A stretch of DNA of 12,760 nucleotides from an uncultured Chloroflexota bacterium (GTDB taxonomy: Bacteria > Chloroflexota > Limnocylindria > Limnocylindrales > Limnocylindraceae), in NCBI GenBank assembly GCA_937864085.1, contig CALMIH010000099.1, forward strand, positions 1-12,760, in the 5' to 3' direction. The translations under genes were made by a program, and so were the position numbers. Below, piece after piece: positions 5,952-12,221 of the stretch. The notes beneath the pieces were generated by a model that searched no databases, was not told the DNA's origin, and was given only the letters and a program-made list of their open reading frames with translations. Numbering within the stretch: the stretch's first letter is position 1; the number at the start of each line of letters is the position of its first letter.

Positions 5952-6919
5952 CCGCTGAGCGTACGAGTCCGAGCAGCGTCGAGGCACGATTCAGCTTGAG
6001 CGGTCAGCGCCCACTCCAGTTAGAGCGACCGATCGTAACGGCGAGCGGCGTACTCGGCTTTGGCGCTGAGGCGGCGGAGCTTGTTGACCTGCGCGATGTC
6101 GGCCTCTTTGTGACGCGTGGCGTTTCGCTCGCCGCGCGTGGCGGCGCCGGTCTGCCGCGCATGGTGGAGGTCCCTGGCGGGATGATGCATGCGATTGGGC
6201 GCGAGAATCCTGGTGTTGATGAGGTGATTGATCGCCACAGCGCTGCATGGCGCGCCACCCCCTGCGCGATCGCGATCTCACTCGTCGCCGCAGATCTTGG
6301 TTCACTCGGCAAGCTGATCGCGCGCCTTGAGTCACGTGCCGACCTTGTTGGCGCAGATGCGTATGAGTTGGACCTCACCGTATCGAGTGACGTGCTCGGA
6401 GGGAGTCGTTGGGAGAGTTCGCTGGAAGAGTCAACACGCTTCATTGATGCGGCGCGTGACAGCACCGAGCTCCCACTGATCGTCAAAGTGTCCCCAGATG
6501 TGGTGACGCCAGCGCAGCTTGCTGGGGCCGCAGCCGATGCGGGTGCCGACCTTCTCTCAGTGAGTGGATCACCTGTTGGCTTCCTGCCAAACCGCACGCG
6601 AGCGGCGAGCGCGCTGGCGGAGGGGGAGGGGGAGCTCTCTGGCCCACTGATTCGGCCACGCGCACTTGCTGCAGTGGCGAACGCTGCGACGAGCGGGGCA
6701 CTCCCGATCATCGGTGGTGGTGGGATCGGCTCACCTGCGGATGCGCTCGACTACTTCGCCGCAGGGGCAGATCTCATCAGTCTGGGGAGCGCCCTCTGGG
6801 CTGATGCCGACCTGCCGCGCGCTGTGACTGAGTCGGCGCGGCGCGCGGCAGCATCACGTGGTGGGTCCCGAGTTGCGGACCTTGTGGGCACGGCGCTGCG
6901 CCGTGCAACCACGCGCTAG
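5948..6919 (+). CDS. pyrD: PyrD-like (dihydroorotate dehydrogenase class 1B family) protein with altered active site
   Basis: The 323-aa FMN (beta/alpha)8-barrel protein aligns along its length with class 1B PyrD: PIVTASGVLGFG (28-39), LPRMVEVPGGMMHAIGRENPG (69-89), LIVKVSPDV (177-185, K180 conserved), GELSGPLIRP (228-237), PIIGGGGI (263-270 region) and LGSALWAD (279-286). Its pairing with pyrK, whose stop it overlaps (ATGA), supports the 1B assignment. The orotate pocket is not conserved. The family's early Lys is R57, the Asn of 'MLNAIG' is H81, the NISCPN loop with the catalytic Cys reads DLTVSSD (142-148), and the INT motif reads SGS (206-208). It may have unusual chemistry or act on another substrate. 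A Shine-Dalgarno GAAGAGGGA (5936-5944) precedes the start. Confidence 0.85.
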   Translation: MTAERTSPSSVEARFSLSGQRPLQLERPIVTASGVLGFGAEAAELVDLRDVGLFVTRGVSLAARGGAGLPRMVEVPGGMMHAIGRENPGVDEVIDRHSAAWRATPCAIAISLVAADLGSLGKLIARLESRADLVGADAYELDLTVSSDVLGGSRWESSLEESTRFIDAARDSTELPLIVKVSPDVVTPAQLAGAAADAGADLLSVSGSPVGFLPNRTRAASALAEGEGELSGPLIRPRALAAVANAATSGALPIIGGGGIGSPADALDYFAAGADLISLGSALWADADLPRAVTESARRAAASRGGSRVADLVGTALRRATTR

Positions 6920-6922
6920 GCT
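6917..6922 (+). promoter_or_regulatory. Candidate -10 box for leaderless pyrE transcription
   Basis: TAGGCT fits TANNNT and ends 6 nt before the pyrE ATG, placing the start point on or next to the ATG. It overlaps the pyrD stop codon TAG. No Shine-Dalgarno precedes pyrE. The same arrangement occurs at the two divergent starts near 8600-8650. Confidence 0.35.
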
Positions 6923-6928
6923 CTCACC

Positions 6929-7639
6929 ATGAGCGAGCCACTCCTTCCACTGCGAGAGCCACTGCGAGCGCCAGAGGGCTATCCGCAGGCGCCGGTGAGT
7001 TCGCACGATGAGACGCTGAGTGCGTGCCGTGTAGAGGGGCTGCTCCTTGCAACTGGTGCACTACAGCGTGGACACTTCTTGCTGAAGAGCGGTCGACACG
7101 GTGATCGCTACCTAGAGAAGTGGGCACTCCTGCAACATCCAGACGCTGCGGCAGAGGTCTGCCGGCTCCTCGCCGAACGCGCGCTCGTCGTTGCCACCGC
7201 GGCTGCGATCGAGATCGACCTTGTTGCTGGACCAACCACCGGCGGCGTCCTACTCGCATATGAGATCGGTCGCCTCCTCGGTGTGCGCGGCATCTTCGCC
7301 GAAGAGGTTGCGGGCGAAGGTGGCGTCGTGCGCCGAGAGTTTCGCCGCGGCTTTCAGATTCCCCCTCGTGCCCGCGTGCTGATGGTGGACGACATCCTGA
7401 CCACGGGGGGTTCGCTCCAGGCGCTGCTGCCACCACTCTTGGCGGCGGGGGCGCACCCGGTTGCGGCGGCGGTCGTTGCGAGTCGCTCGCCGGATCTACG
7501 CACGCTTGAGGTTTCTGGGCGTGAGTCGATCCCGCTCATTGCGGCGCTCACGCTCAACCTTCCAACGTATGAGGCGAGCGCCTGTCCGCTCTGTGCGGCG
7601 GGTGAGCCGATTGGCGCACCGGGGAGTAGCGGCCGCTAG
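6929..7639 (+). CDS. pyrE: Orotate phosphoribosyltransferase (Thermus-type)
   Basis: The 236-aa enzyme makes OMP from orotate and PRPP. GHFLLKSGRHGDRY (48-61) is the substrate-side signature, GPTTGG (101-106) follows, and the PRPP loop is VLMVDDILTTGGS (150-162). The C-terminal CPLCAAGEPI..PGS (219-233) is a hallmark of the Thermus-type PyrE subfamily, which ends in a CPLC motif. All catalytic landmarks look intact. The N-terminus has about 25 extra residues before the conserved region; an in-frame GTG at 6995 is an alternative start. The ATG at 6929 is 9 nt after pyrD with no Shine-Dalgarno, but has a TANNNT box at leaderless distance, so pyrE may have its own promoter besides operon read-through. 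Its TAG shares the palindrome CTAG with the stop of the opposite-strand lipoprotein gene. Confidence 0.94.
   Translation: MSEPLLPLREPLRAPEGYPQAPVSSHDETLSACRVEGLLLATGALQRGHFLLKSGRHGDRYLEKWALLQHPDAAAEVCRLLAERALVVATAAAIEIDLVAGPTTGGVLLAYEIGRLLGVRGIFAEEVAGEGGVVRREFRRGFQIPPRARVLMVDDILTTGGSLQALLPPLLAAGAHPVAAAVVASRSPDLRTLEVSGRESIPLIAALTLNLPTYEASACPLCAAGEPIGAPGSSGR
7627..7638. repeat. 12-bp perfect palindrome at convergent stop codons
   Basis: TAGCGGCCGCTA (containing a NotI site) covers the last codons of both convergent genes, pyrE and the lipoprotein. The 4-nt CTAG at 7636-7639 encodes TAG stops on both strands. As RNA it can form only a 4-bp stem with a 4-nt loop and has no U-tract, so it is at best a weak bidirectional terminator or a chance palindrome. 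Confidence 0.3.
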
Positions 7640-8604
7640 TCGGCGTCAATCTCCTTGATCGCCGCATCAAGCTCTGTGGCGCCAATCACCCCTTCGAATG
7701 AGTGGATCACGATCCCGTTGTTGTCCACCGTGTAGACCCACGGCTCAACGGGGAGCCGCCATGCGCTTGCCGCCCCGTTCGCCTGAAGGCGCATGTTGGC
7801 GTCAAGTGTTGGGATCATGCGCTCGCCGTTCCACTCCATGATGTACGGCTCAACGTGAATGATGAGCGCGCCTGGGTGGCGCTCCGCCGCCGCCTTGACT
7901 ACCTCCATCGTGGGGCCGCACGCCTGTGAGACACAGAAGGCGGGCGAGGCGAAAACCATGACAAACGGAGTTCCTGCCGCGAGTAGATCAGCTGCTGAGT
8001 ATTTGTAGAGACGCGCAAGTGGTGATGGATCGGTACTGATGCCGGCGAGCCCATGCTCGCTTGTTGCCGCTGTTGGTGTTGCCTCTGTTGGTGCGGCGTC
8101 ACCCGGTCGTAGCGCGATCCCTTCTGGCCAGATCTGCGCCGCAAAGCGAATTGAGACGGCAGTACCGGTTGCATCAGTGCCGTTGATGGAGAGGCCGAGT
8201 TCTTCTGCGCCGGTTGGAATCTCTGCTGGGCCAATGAAGAAGCCGCGAATCTCCTCAATTGACCAGGTGAATGGAATCTCAATCTTTGTGGCGAGCGGTG
8301 TGCAGCCATCAGCGGTGAGGTTGAATGTCTCTGCGCTGAGCTTCCAGTCCGGTCCTCCAAGTGGAAAGCCACCTGCGTCGACAAGGCTGAGCAGGAGTCG
8401 ATTCTCGCCAGGGGCGAGGTCACTATTCACCAGCAGTGGGATCGGTCCGCTGCTCGTTGCCTTTCCTCGTGCTGGCCACTCGCTGATGCAACCGTTTCGC
8501 GTGCTCTGTGGGGCGCCGCTTTCAGAGGGGGGCGGCGATGCGGGGCTGCTGCCGCCGCACGCGGCGACCAGTAAGAGTGTCGCGATAAAGGGGACGCTTC
8601 TCAT
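7636..8604 (-). CDS. Lipoprotein with C-terminal thioredoxin-like domain
   Basis: The 322-aa product has a signal peptide with lipobox LVAAC (12-16, lipidated C16), then a Ser/Pro-rich tether (17-33). A beta-rich domain (about 45-160) contains LAPGENRLLLSLVDA, a pattern I associate with extracytoplasmic proteins of Chloroflexota and relatives. A PTEATPTAAT linker (172-181) leads to a thioredoxin-like domain (about 200-320). That domain has FCVSQACGP with C224 and C229 (CX4C rather than CX2C or the SCO-type CX3C), a LPVEPWVYTVD segment with a likely cis-Pro, and an IHVEPYIMEWNG strand. It should sit on the outer face of the membrane as a thiol-disulfide or metal-handling protein. It is divergent from the heme A synthase fusion gene with 48 nt between, so a role in cytochrome oxidase maturation is plausible but inferred. 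A TANNNT box 6 nt before the ATG suggests a leaderless mRNA. Confidence 0.85.
   Translation of the reverse strand: MRSVPFIATLLLVAACGGSSPASPPPSESGAPQSTRNGCISEWPARGKATSSGPIPLLVNSDLAPGENRLLLSLVDAGGFPLGGPDWKLSAETFNLTADGCTPLATKIEIPFTWSIEEIRGFFIGPAEIPTGAEELGLSINGTDATGTAVSIRFAAQIWPEGIALRPGDAAPTEATPTAATSEHGLAGISTDPSPLARLYKYSAADLLAAGTPFVMVFASPAFCVSQACGPTMEVVKAAAERHPGALIIHVEPYIMEWNGERMIPTLDANMRLQANGAASAWRLPVEPWVYTVDNNGIVIHSFEGVIGATELDAAIKEIDAD
8063..8092. repeat. Two-copy 15-bp tandem repeat in the lipoprotein gene
   Basis: GTTGCCGCTGTTGGT is followed directly by GTTGCCTCTGTTGGT, with one mismatch. On the minus strand it encodes PTEAT-PTAAT, the flexible linker between the two extracytoplasmic domains. 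It is in frame and could vary in copy number. Confidence 0.6.
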
Positions 8605-8610
8605 AAACCG

Positions 8611-8616
8611 ACTCTA
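8611..8616 (-). promoter_or_regulatory. Candidate -10 box of the lipoprotein gene (leaderless)
   Basis: Read on the minus strand, TAGAGT (TANNNT) is followed by 6 nt and then the ATG at 8604. No Shine-Dalgarno is present. The start point would fall at or within a base or two of the ATG. Confidence 0.4.
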
Positions 8617-8639
8617 CCGCAGGTTTGGCGGTTGCCGCG

Positions 8640-8645
8640 TATCAT
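8640..8645 (+). promoter_or_regulatory. Candidate -10 box of ctaA-ctaB (leaderless)
   Basis: TATCAT (TANNNT) is followed by 7 nt and then the ATG at 8653, which has no Shine-Dalgarno. It argues for the ATG at 8653 over the in-frame TTG at 8632, which lies upstream of this box. Together with the box at 8611-8616 it forms a very short divergent promoter. No recognisable -35 elements are seen. Confidence 0.45.
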
Positions 8646-8652
8646 TACGGTA

Positions 8653-10458
8653 ATGCAGAGTTTCCGACGACTACTGAAGACACTCCTCGGTGCCACAATC
8701 GGGCTCGTCGTGATTGGCGTCATCGTACGCGCCACCGATTCAGGAATGGGCTGCCCCGATTGGCCACTCTGCTACGGACAGATCATCCCGCCGCTCGACG
8801 ACTACAAGGCGTGGCTTGAGTGGATCCATCGCACCGTTGCGGCGCTGATCGGCCTTATTGCACTCGGTGTGGTCGCCGCCGCATTCAGATGGATCAAGGG
8901 GCGTCGCTCGCTCCAAGGGGCGTCGGTTGCGCTCCTTGGCCTCGTGCTCTTCCAGGCGTGGCTCGGCCGTCAGACGGTTCTCGAGTCGAACTCTGGCGCC
9001 TCCGTCACCGCACATCTCGCAACGGCGATGGCCTTCCTCGGACTTCAGGTTTGGGTGTTGACGCGGAGCGGGTACCCAGAGCGGATTGGCAGCATTCTGC
9101 AGGCACGTGGCGCCGTGGTGGCGCCGATCATCGCTGCCGGCGCCATGTATGCGCTGCTCCTCTTCGGATCAAACGTCACTGCAACGGATACCGGGCTCCT
9201 CTACCCAGATTGGCCGCTGATGGGCGGGACGCCCTTCCCGCCGATTACCGCCGTATCAAGCCCGCAGGTGGTGCACCGCTACGCCGCGGCGATCGTTGCG
9301 CTGATCCTGATCTCCGCCTACTGGATCGTGCGTCGTGAGGCGGGGAGTCCGCGTCAGACGCGTCAGCTTCTTGGCGCAGCGCTCGCCCTCTTCGCGGTGC
9401 AGTGCGTCATCGGTGCGCTGCAGATCTTCACCAAGCTTGCGCCGTGGACGCAGACGCTCCACGTTGCCATTGCAACGGTGATCTGGGCGCTGACTGTTGG
9501 CGCGGCCGCTATCGCCTTGCTTGAGGCACGTGCGTCAAACGTTGGAGCTGGCGATGGAACGAGTGGCGCCAAGATGGGGCGACGTGAGCAGATCGGCGCC
9601 TACATTGCGCTGACCAAGCCACGCATCGTGGAACTCCTCTTGATCACCACGATCCCAGCGATGTTCCTTGCCGCTCGTGGCGTCCCTTCGATCACGCTGA
9701 TGATCTGCACGCTGATCGGCGGCACGTTGAGTGCAGCGAGCGCGAACGTTTTCAACTGCATCATTGACGTTGACATTGACTCGCGCATGGCGCGCACTGC
9801 GAGTCGCCCACTCGTTGCGGGGACGATCAGCCTCGGTTCGGCGCTGCGCTTCGCTGCGCTACTTGGTCTTGCGAGTTTCCTCTTCCTGGCGATCACCACC
9901 ACCGCGATGGCCGCCTTCCTCTCACTGCTCGCCCTCGGCTTCTACGTGCTGATCTACACGTTGATCTTGAAGCGCTCCACGCCGCAGAACATCGTGATCG
10001 GCGGCGCCGCTGGCGCACTGCCGCCAGTGATTGGCTGGGCGGCGGTGACGGGCGATCTTACCCTTGCACCGATCCTCCTCTTCGCTCTCGTCTTCTACTG
10101 GACGCCGCCACACTTCTGGGCGCTCGCACTGCGGATCGGCCCCGACTACGCCGCCGCTGGCGTGCCGATGCTGCCAGTGACCGCCGGCGCGCCGGAGACG
10201 GCGCGACAGATCTGGCTCTACACGATCCTGCTTGTGACGATGAGCCTCATTCTCTGGGCGGTTGCAGGAATGGGGAGCGTCTACCTTGCCGTTGCGCTGG
10301 TCTTCGGCGGAATTTTTCTCTTCCGCGCTTGGCGCCTGCGAAGCGAAGTCCTTGGTGAAGGGCTACTGCGCGGCGCATCGCGCCTCTACCGATTCTCGAT
10401 CACCTATCTCACGGTGATCTTTGCGTCGATCGCGATCGACGCGATGCTGCCGCGCTAA
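8653..10458 (+). CDS. ctaA-ctaB: Heme A synthase / heme O synthase fusion (CtaA-CtaB)
   Basis: The 601-aa polytopic membrane protein joins the two enzymes that convert heme b to heme o (CtaB, adding a farnesyl group) and heme o to heme a (CtaA). Residues 1-295 are CtaA/COX15. They contain two similar four-helix bundles: TDSGMGCPDWPLCYG (28-42) with the C34/C40 pair and E56/H59 (LEWIHR), then H121; and TDTGLLYPDWPLMGG (178-192) without cysteines, followed by H208 (QVVHRY) and H270. A polar linker (about 296-315) leads to CtaB/CyoE (316-601), with LTKPRI (320-325), the Mg-prenyl motif N368xxxD372xxxD376 followed by RTxxRPL, a second Asp region DYAAAGVPMLPV (498-509), and WTPPHFW (483-489). All signature residues are present in both halves. 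Such fusions are known from Chloroflexota. The ATG at 8653 is chosen over a TTG at 8632 because of the promoter box between them. Confidence 0.95.
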   Translation: MQSFRRLLKTLLGATIGLVVIGVIVRATDSGMGCPDWPLCYGQIIPPLDDYKAWLEWIHRTVAALIGLIALGVVAAAFRWIKGRRSLQGASVALLGLVLFQAWLGRQTVLESNSGASVTAHLATAMAFLGLQVWVLTRSGYPERIGSILQARGAVVAPIIAAGAMYALLLFGSNVTATDTGLLYPDWPLMGGTPFPPITAVSSPQVVHRYAAAIVALILISAYWIVRREAGSPRQTRQLLGAALALFAVQCVIGALQIFTKLAPWTQTLHVAIATVIWALTVGAAAIALLEARASNVGAGDGTSGAKMGRREQIGAYIALTKPRIVELLLITTIPAMFLAARGVPSITLMICTLIGGTLSAASANVFNCIIDVDIDSRMARTASRPLVAGTISLGSALRFAALLGLASFLFLAITTTAMAAFLSLLALGFYVLIYTLILKRSTPQNIVIGGAAGALPPVIGWAAVTGDLTLAPILLFALVFYWTPPHFWALALRIGPDYAAAGVPMLPVTAGAPETARQIWLYTILLVTMSLILWAVAGMGSVYLAVALVFGGIFLFRAWRLRSEVLGEGLLRGASRLYRFSITYLTVIFASIAIDAMLPR

Positions 10459-11141
10459 CGGCGACTACTCGCCGCCGACTGCTTCGTTGCTCGCCCTGAA
10501 GGGTCAACGCGTGCAAGCCAGAACTGCACCTGTGGGCCAATGGTGAAGGCGAACCAGATCGTGCCGAATCCGAATGTTCCGCCGAGCAGGATGCCGATAA
10601 TGCCAACGACGATCTCAATGATCGTGCGCACGATCCAGATCGGTCGTCCGGTGAGGCGGTGGAAGCCGGTCATCAGTCCGTCGCGTGGACCAGGACCGTT
10701 GCCACTCCCGATATAGATTCCAGATCCGAGTCCCACCAGTGCGGTACCGATCACCGTGAGTGCAACCGCAACGGGGAGGTCTTGGCTGAGCACCTCTTTC
10801 GCTGGCACGCCGAGTAGGCGCATGGCGTTGAGTGTTAGGTCCATGACGAAGCCGATCACCACGATGTTGGAGATGGTGCCAAGTCCTGGAGTCTGGCGAA
10901 TCGGAATCCAGAGCAGGATGACGAAGAGGCCGCTCAGCTGCGCCGCCTGACCGATGGTGATGCCGAGCTTGTAGCCGAGGCCCTGATGCAGGATCTCCCA
11001 CGACGGGAGTCCGATCCCGCCATTCACCATCAGCGAGAGGCCAACGGCGAAGATCGCCTGTCCAAGGATGGATTGTGGGAAGCGACGCAGCGCGTCGCCG
11101 CTGATTGCTTCGGCGAGCCAGTTGCTGCGCGGTGTGGCCAT
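10455..11141 (-). CDS. YczE/YitT-like integral membrane protein
   Basis: The 228-aa hydrophobic protein has about five predicted membrane segments (roughly 24-44, 54-78, 86-108, 124-148, 166-195) and the YczE-family glycine-rich pattern: GGIGLPSWEILHQGL (41-55), LGTISNIVVIGFVMD (87-101) and GSGNGPGPRDGLMTG (144-158). Its molecular function is not known; some relatives are suggested transporters. The start ATG at 11141 follows a good Shine-Dalgarno (GAGGAG on the minus strand) that overlaps the stop of the upstream sua5 gene 8 nt away, so it is the last gene of a minus-strand operon. Its TAG stop overlaps the TAA of ctaA-ctaB on the other strand by 4 nt. Confidence 0.85.
   Translation of the reverse strand: MATPRSNWLAEAISGDALRRFPQSILGQAIFAVGLSLMVNGGIGLPSWEILHQGLGYKLGITIGQAAQLSGLFVILLWIPIRQTPGLGTISNIVVIGFVMDLTLNAMRLLGVPAKEVLSQDLPVAVALTVIGTALVGLGSGIYIGSGNGPGPRDGLMTGFHRLTGRPIWIVRTIIEIVVGIIGILLGGTFGFGTIWFAFTIGPQVQFWLARVDPSGRATKQSAASSRR
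10459..10474. terminator. Possible bidirectional hairpin at the convergent gene ends
   Basis: CGGCGA-CTAC-TCGCCG is a perfect 6-bp GC-rich stem with a 4-nt loop, beginning directly after the ctaA-ctaB stop. It lies inside the last codons of the yczE-like gene. No U-tract follows on either strand, so it is at most an atypical terminator or an mRNA-stabilising hairpin. Confidence 0.35.
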
Positions 11142-11145
11142 CTCT

Positions 11146-11151
11146 CTCCTC
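11146..11151 (-). promoter_or_regulatory. Shine-Dalgarno of the yczE-like gene, overlapping the sua5 stop
   Basis: On the minus strand the sequence TGAGGAGAGAG precedes ATG. The sua5 TGA merges into GAGGAG, 4 nt before the start, favouring coupled re-initiation. It contrasts with the Shine-Dalgarno-less first genes of transcription units in this window. Confidence 0.55.
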
Positions 11152-12214
11152 AGCTCGCCGCTGCGGCGCGGCGGAGTCGGTCAGCGATCGCCAGGCCGAG
11201 TCCCGGCTCAGGATACGGGGTGGTCAGGATCGCCGCCTTCCCAGGTGTCACGTCACGAAGGGCGGCATCCAGTCTATGCAGGGCATCGAAGAGTTTCGCC
11301 GCTGCCGCAACGGGATCGAGCGACTCACTGAGCGCCGCTTCAGCAACGATCTGCAACTCAGCGGCCGCTGTGCGGAGGTCAGCCAGCGTCTCTGCATCAG
11401 GTGCCAAGAGTGCGACGTGGGTGAGGCCAGCAAGTTCAGGCGCATCAGCGTCAACGATGCGGAGCGGCGCGCGTGGTGCGTAGTGCGATGCGCTCATCCC
11501 AGGCGCTGCGGCTGGAGCGTCAGCTGAGTTTGCGGTGTCGAGTGGCGCGTCGAGCAGCGGGCCAAACGGCGCAAGGAGCCCAGCGATCGTCTCGCGCGGG
11601 ATGCCGCCCGGACGCAGCAGGCGCGCCGGCTCACCAGGGACGAGTGAGACGACACTCGATTCCACCCCAACGCGCGTTGCGCCACCGAGTAGCACCGCAT
11701 CAATGCGTCCGTCGAGCTGCTCCAACACATGCTCCGCCGTCGTGGGGGAGAGTTGACCGAAGAGATTGGCGCTCGGCGCGGCGATTGGCGCTCCGGCGGC
11801 ACGAATCAGCGCGCGCGCAAGGTCGTGATCCGGGAGTCGCACGCCAACGGTTGGGAGGCCAGACCGAACGAGGCCCGGGATGCGTGGTGCTGCAGGCGCG
11901 ACGATCGTGAGTGGTCCTGGCCAGAGGGCGTCGGCAAGAAGAGCGACGCGTGGATCTTCGAGTGCGGCGGGGGAGAGGACGAGCGAGAGATCGGCGCGGT
12001 CGGCAATGTGCACGATGAGCGGATCAAACGTTGGTCGTCCTTTCGCTTCGAAGATGCGCGCGATTGCGATCGGATCCAGCGCGTTGGCACCGAGTCCGTA
12101 GACCGTCTCAGTGGGGAAGGCGACAAGTCCACCAGCACGCAACAGTGCCGCCGCGCGCGGCAGTGACTCTGCAGCAGAGGTTGCTGTTCGTGCGCGGAGC
12201 TGCTCTGTCTTCAT
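11150..12214 (-). CDS. sua5: L-threonylcarbamoyladenylate synthase (Sua5/YwlC type)
   Basis: The 354-aa enzyme makes threonylcarbamoyl-AMP from threonine, bicarbonate and ATP, the first step of tRNA t6A37 modification. The YrdC-like domain (about 15-205) shows FPTETVYGLGANA (33-45), KGRP with PLIVHI (58-70), PGPLT (99-103), VGVRLPDH (123-130), APSAN (146-150), GVESSVV (173-179) and RPGGI (191-195). After a linker the C-terminal Sua5 domain starts with PGMSASHYAP (218-227), the signature of the long Sua5 form rather than the short TsaC. The frame is open upstream to 12502, but the ATG at 12214 is chosen because homology begins there and a longer product would overlap the exodeoxyribonuclease gene. 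It starts 7 nt after that gene's stop and has no obvious Shine-Dalgarno, fitting an operon-internal position. Confidence 0.95.
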   Translation of the reverse strand: MKTEQLRARTATSAAESLPRAAALLRAGGLVAFPTETVYGLGANALDPIAIARIFEAKGRPTFDPLIVHIADRADLSLVLSPAALEDPRVALLADALWPGPLTIVAPAAPRIPGLVRSGLPTVGVRLPDHDLARALIRAAGAPIAAPSANLFGQLSPTTAEHVLEQLDGRIDAVLLGGATRVGVESSVVSLVPGEPARLLRPGGIPRETIAGLLAPFGPLLDAPLDTANSADAPAAAPGMSASHYAPRAPLRIVDADAPELAGLTHVALLAPDAETLADLRTAAAELQIVAEAALSESLDPVAAAAKLFDALHRLDAALRDVTPGKAAILTTPYPEPGLGLAIADRLRRAAAAS

Positions 12215-12221
12215 ACGCTCA

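Noticed and set aside
6004..6711. Long antisense open frame opposite the pyrD-like gene (235 codons)
   Set aside because: Its composition is Ser/Arg/Ala-rich, typical of a shadow frame. It has no start signal, and the opposite strand encodes the FMN-barrel protein.
7899..8423. Open frame in a second minus-strand frame within the lipoprotein gene
   Set aside because: The lipoprotein frame has a lipobox and recognisable domains. The alternative is a Gln/Ser/Arg-rich shadow.
8632..8652. TTG start for ctaA-ctaB
   Set aside because: It lies upstream of the likely -10 box, has no Shine-Dalgarno, and the family N-terminus fits the ATG at 8653.
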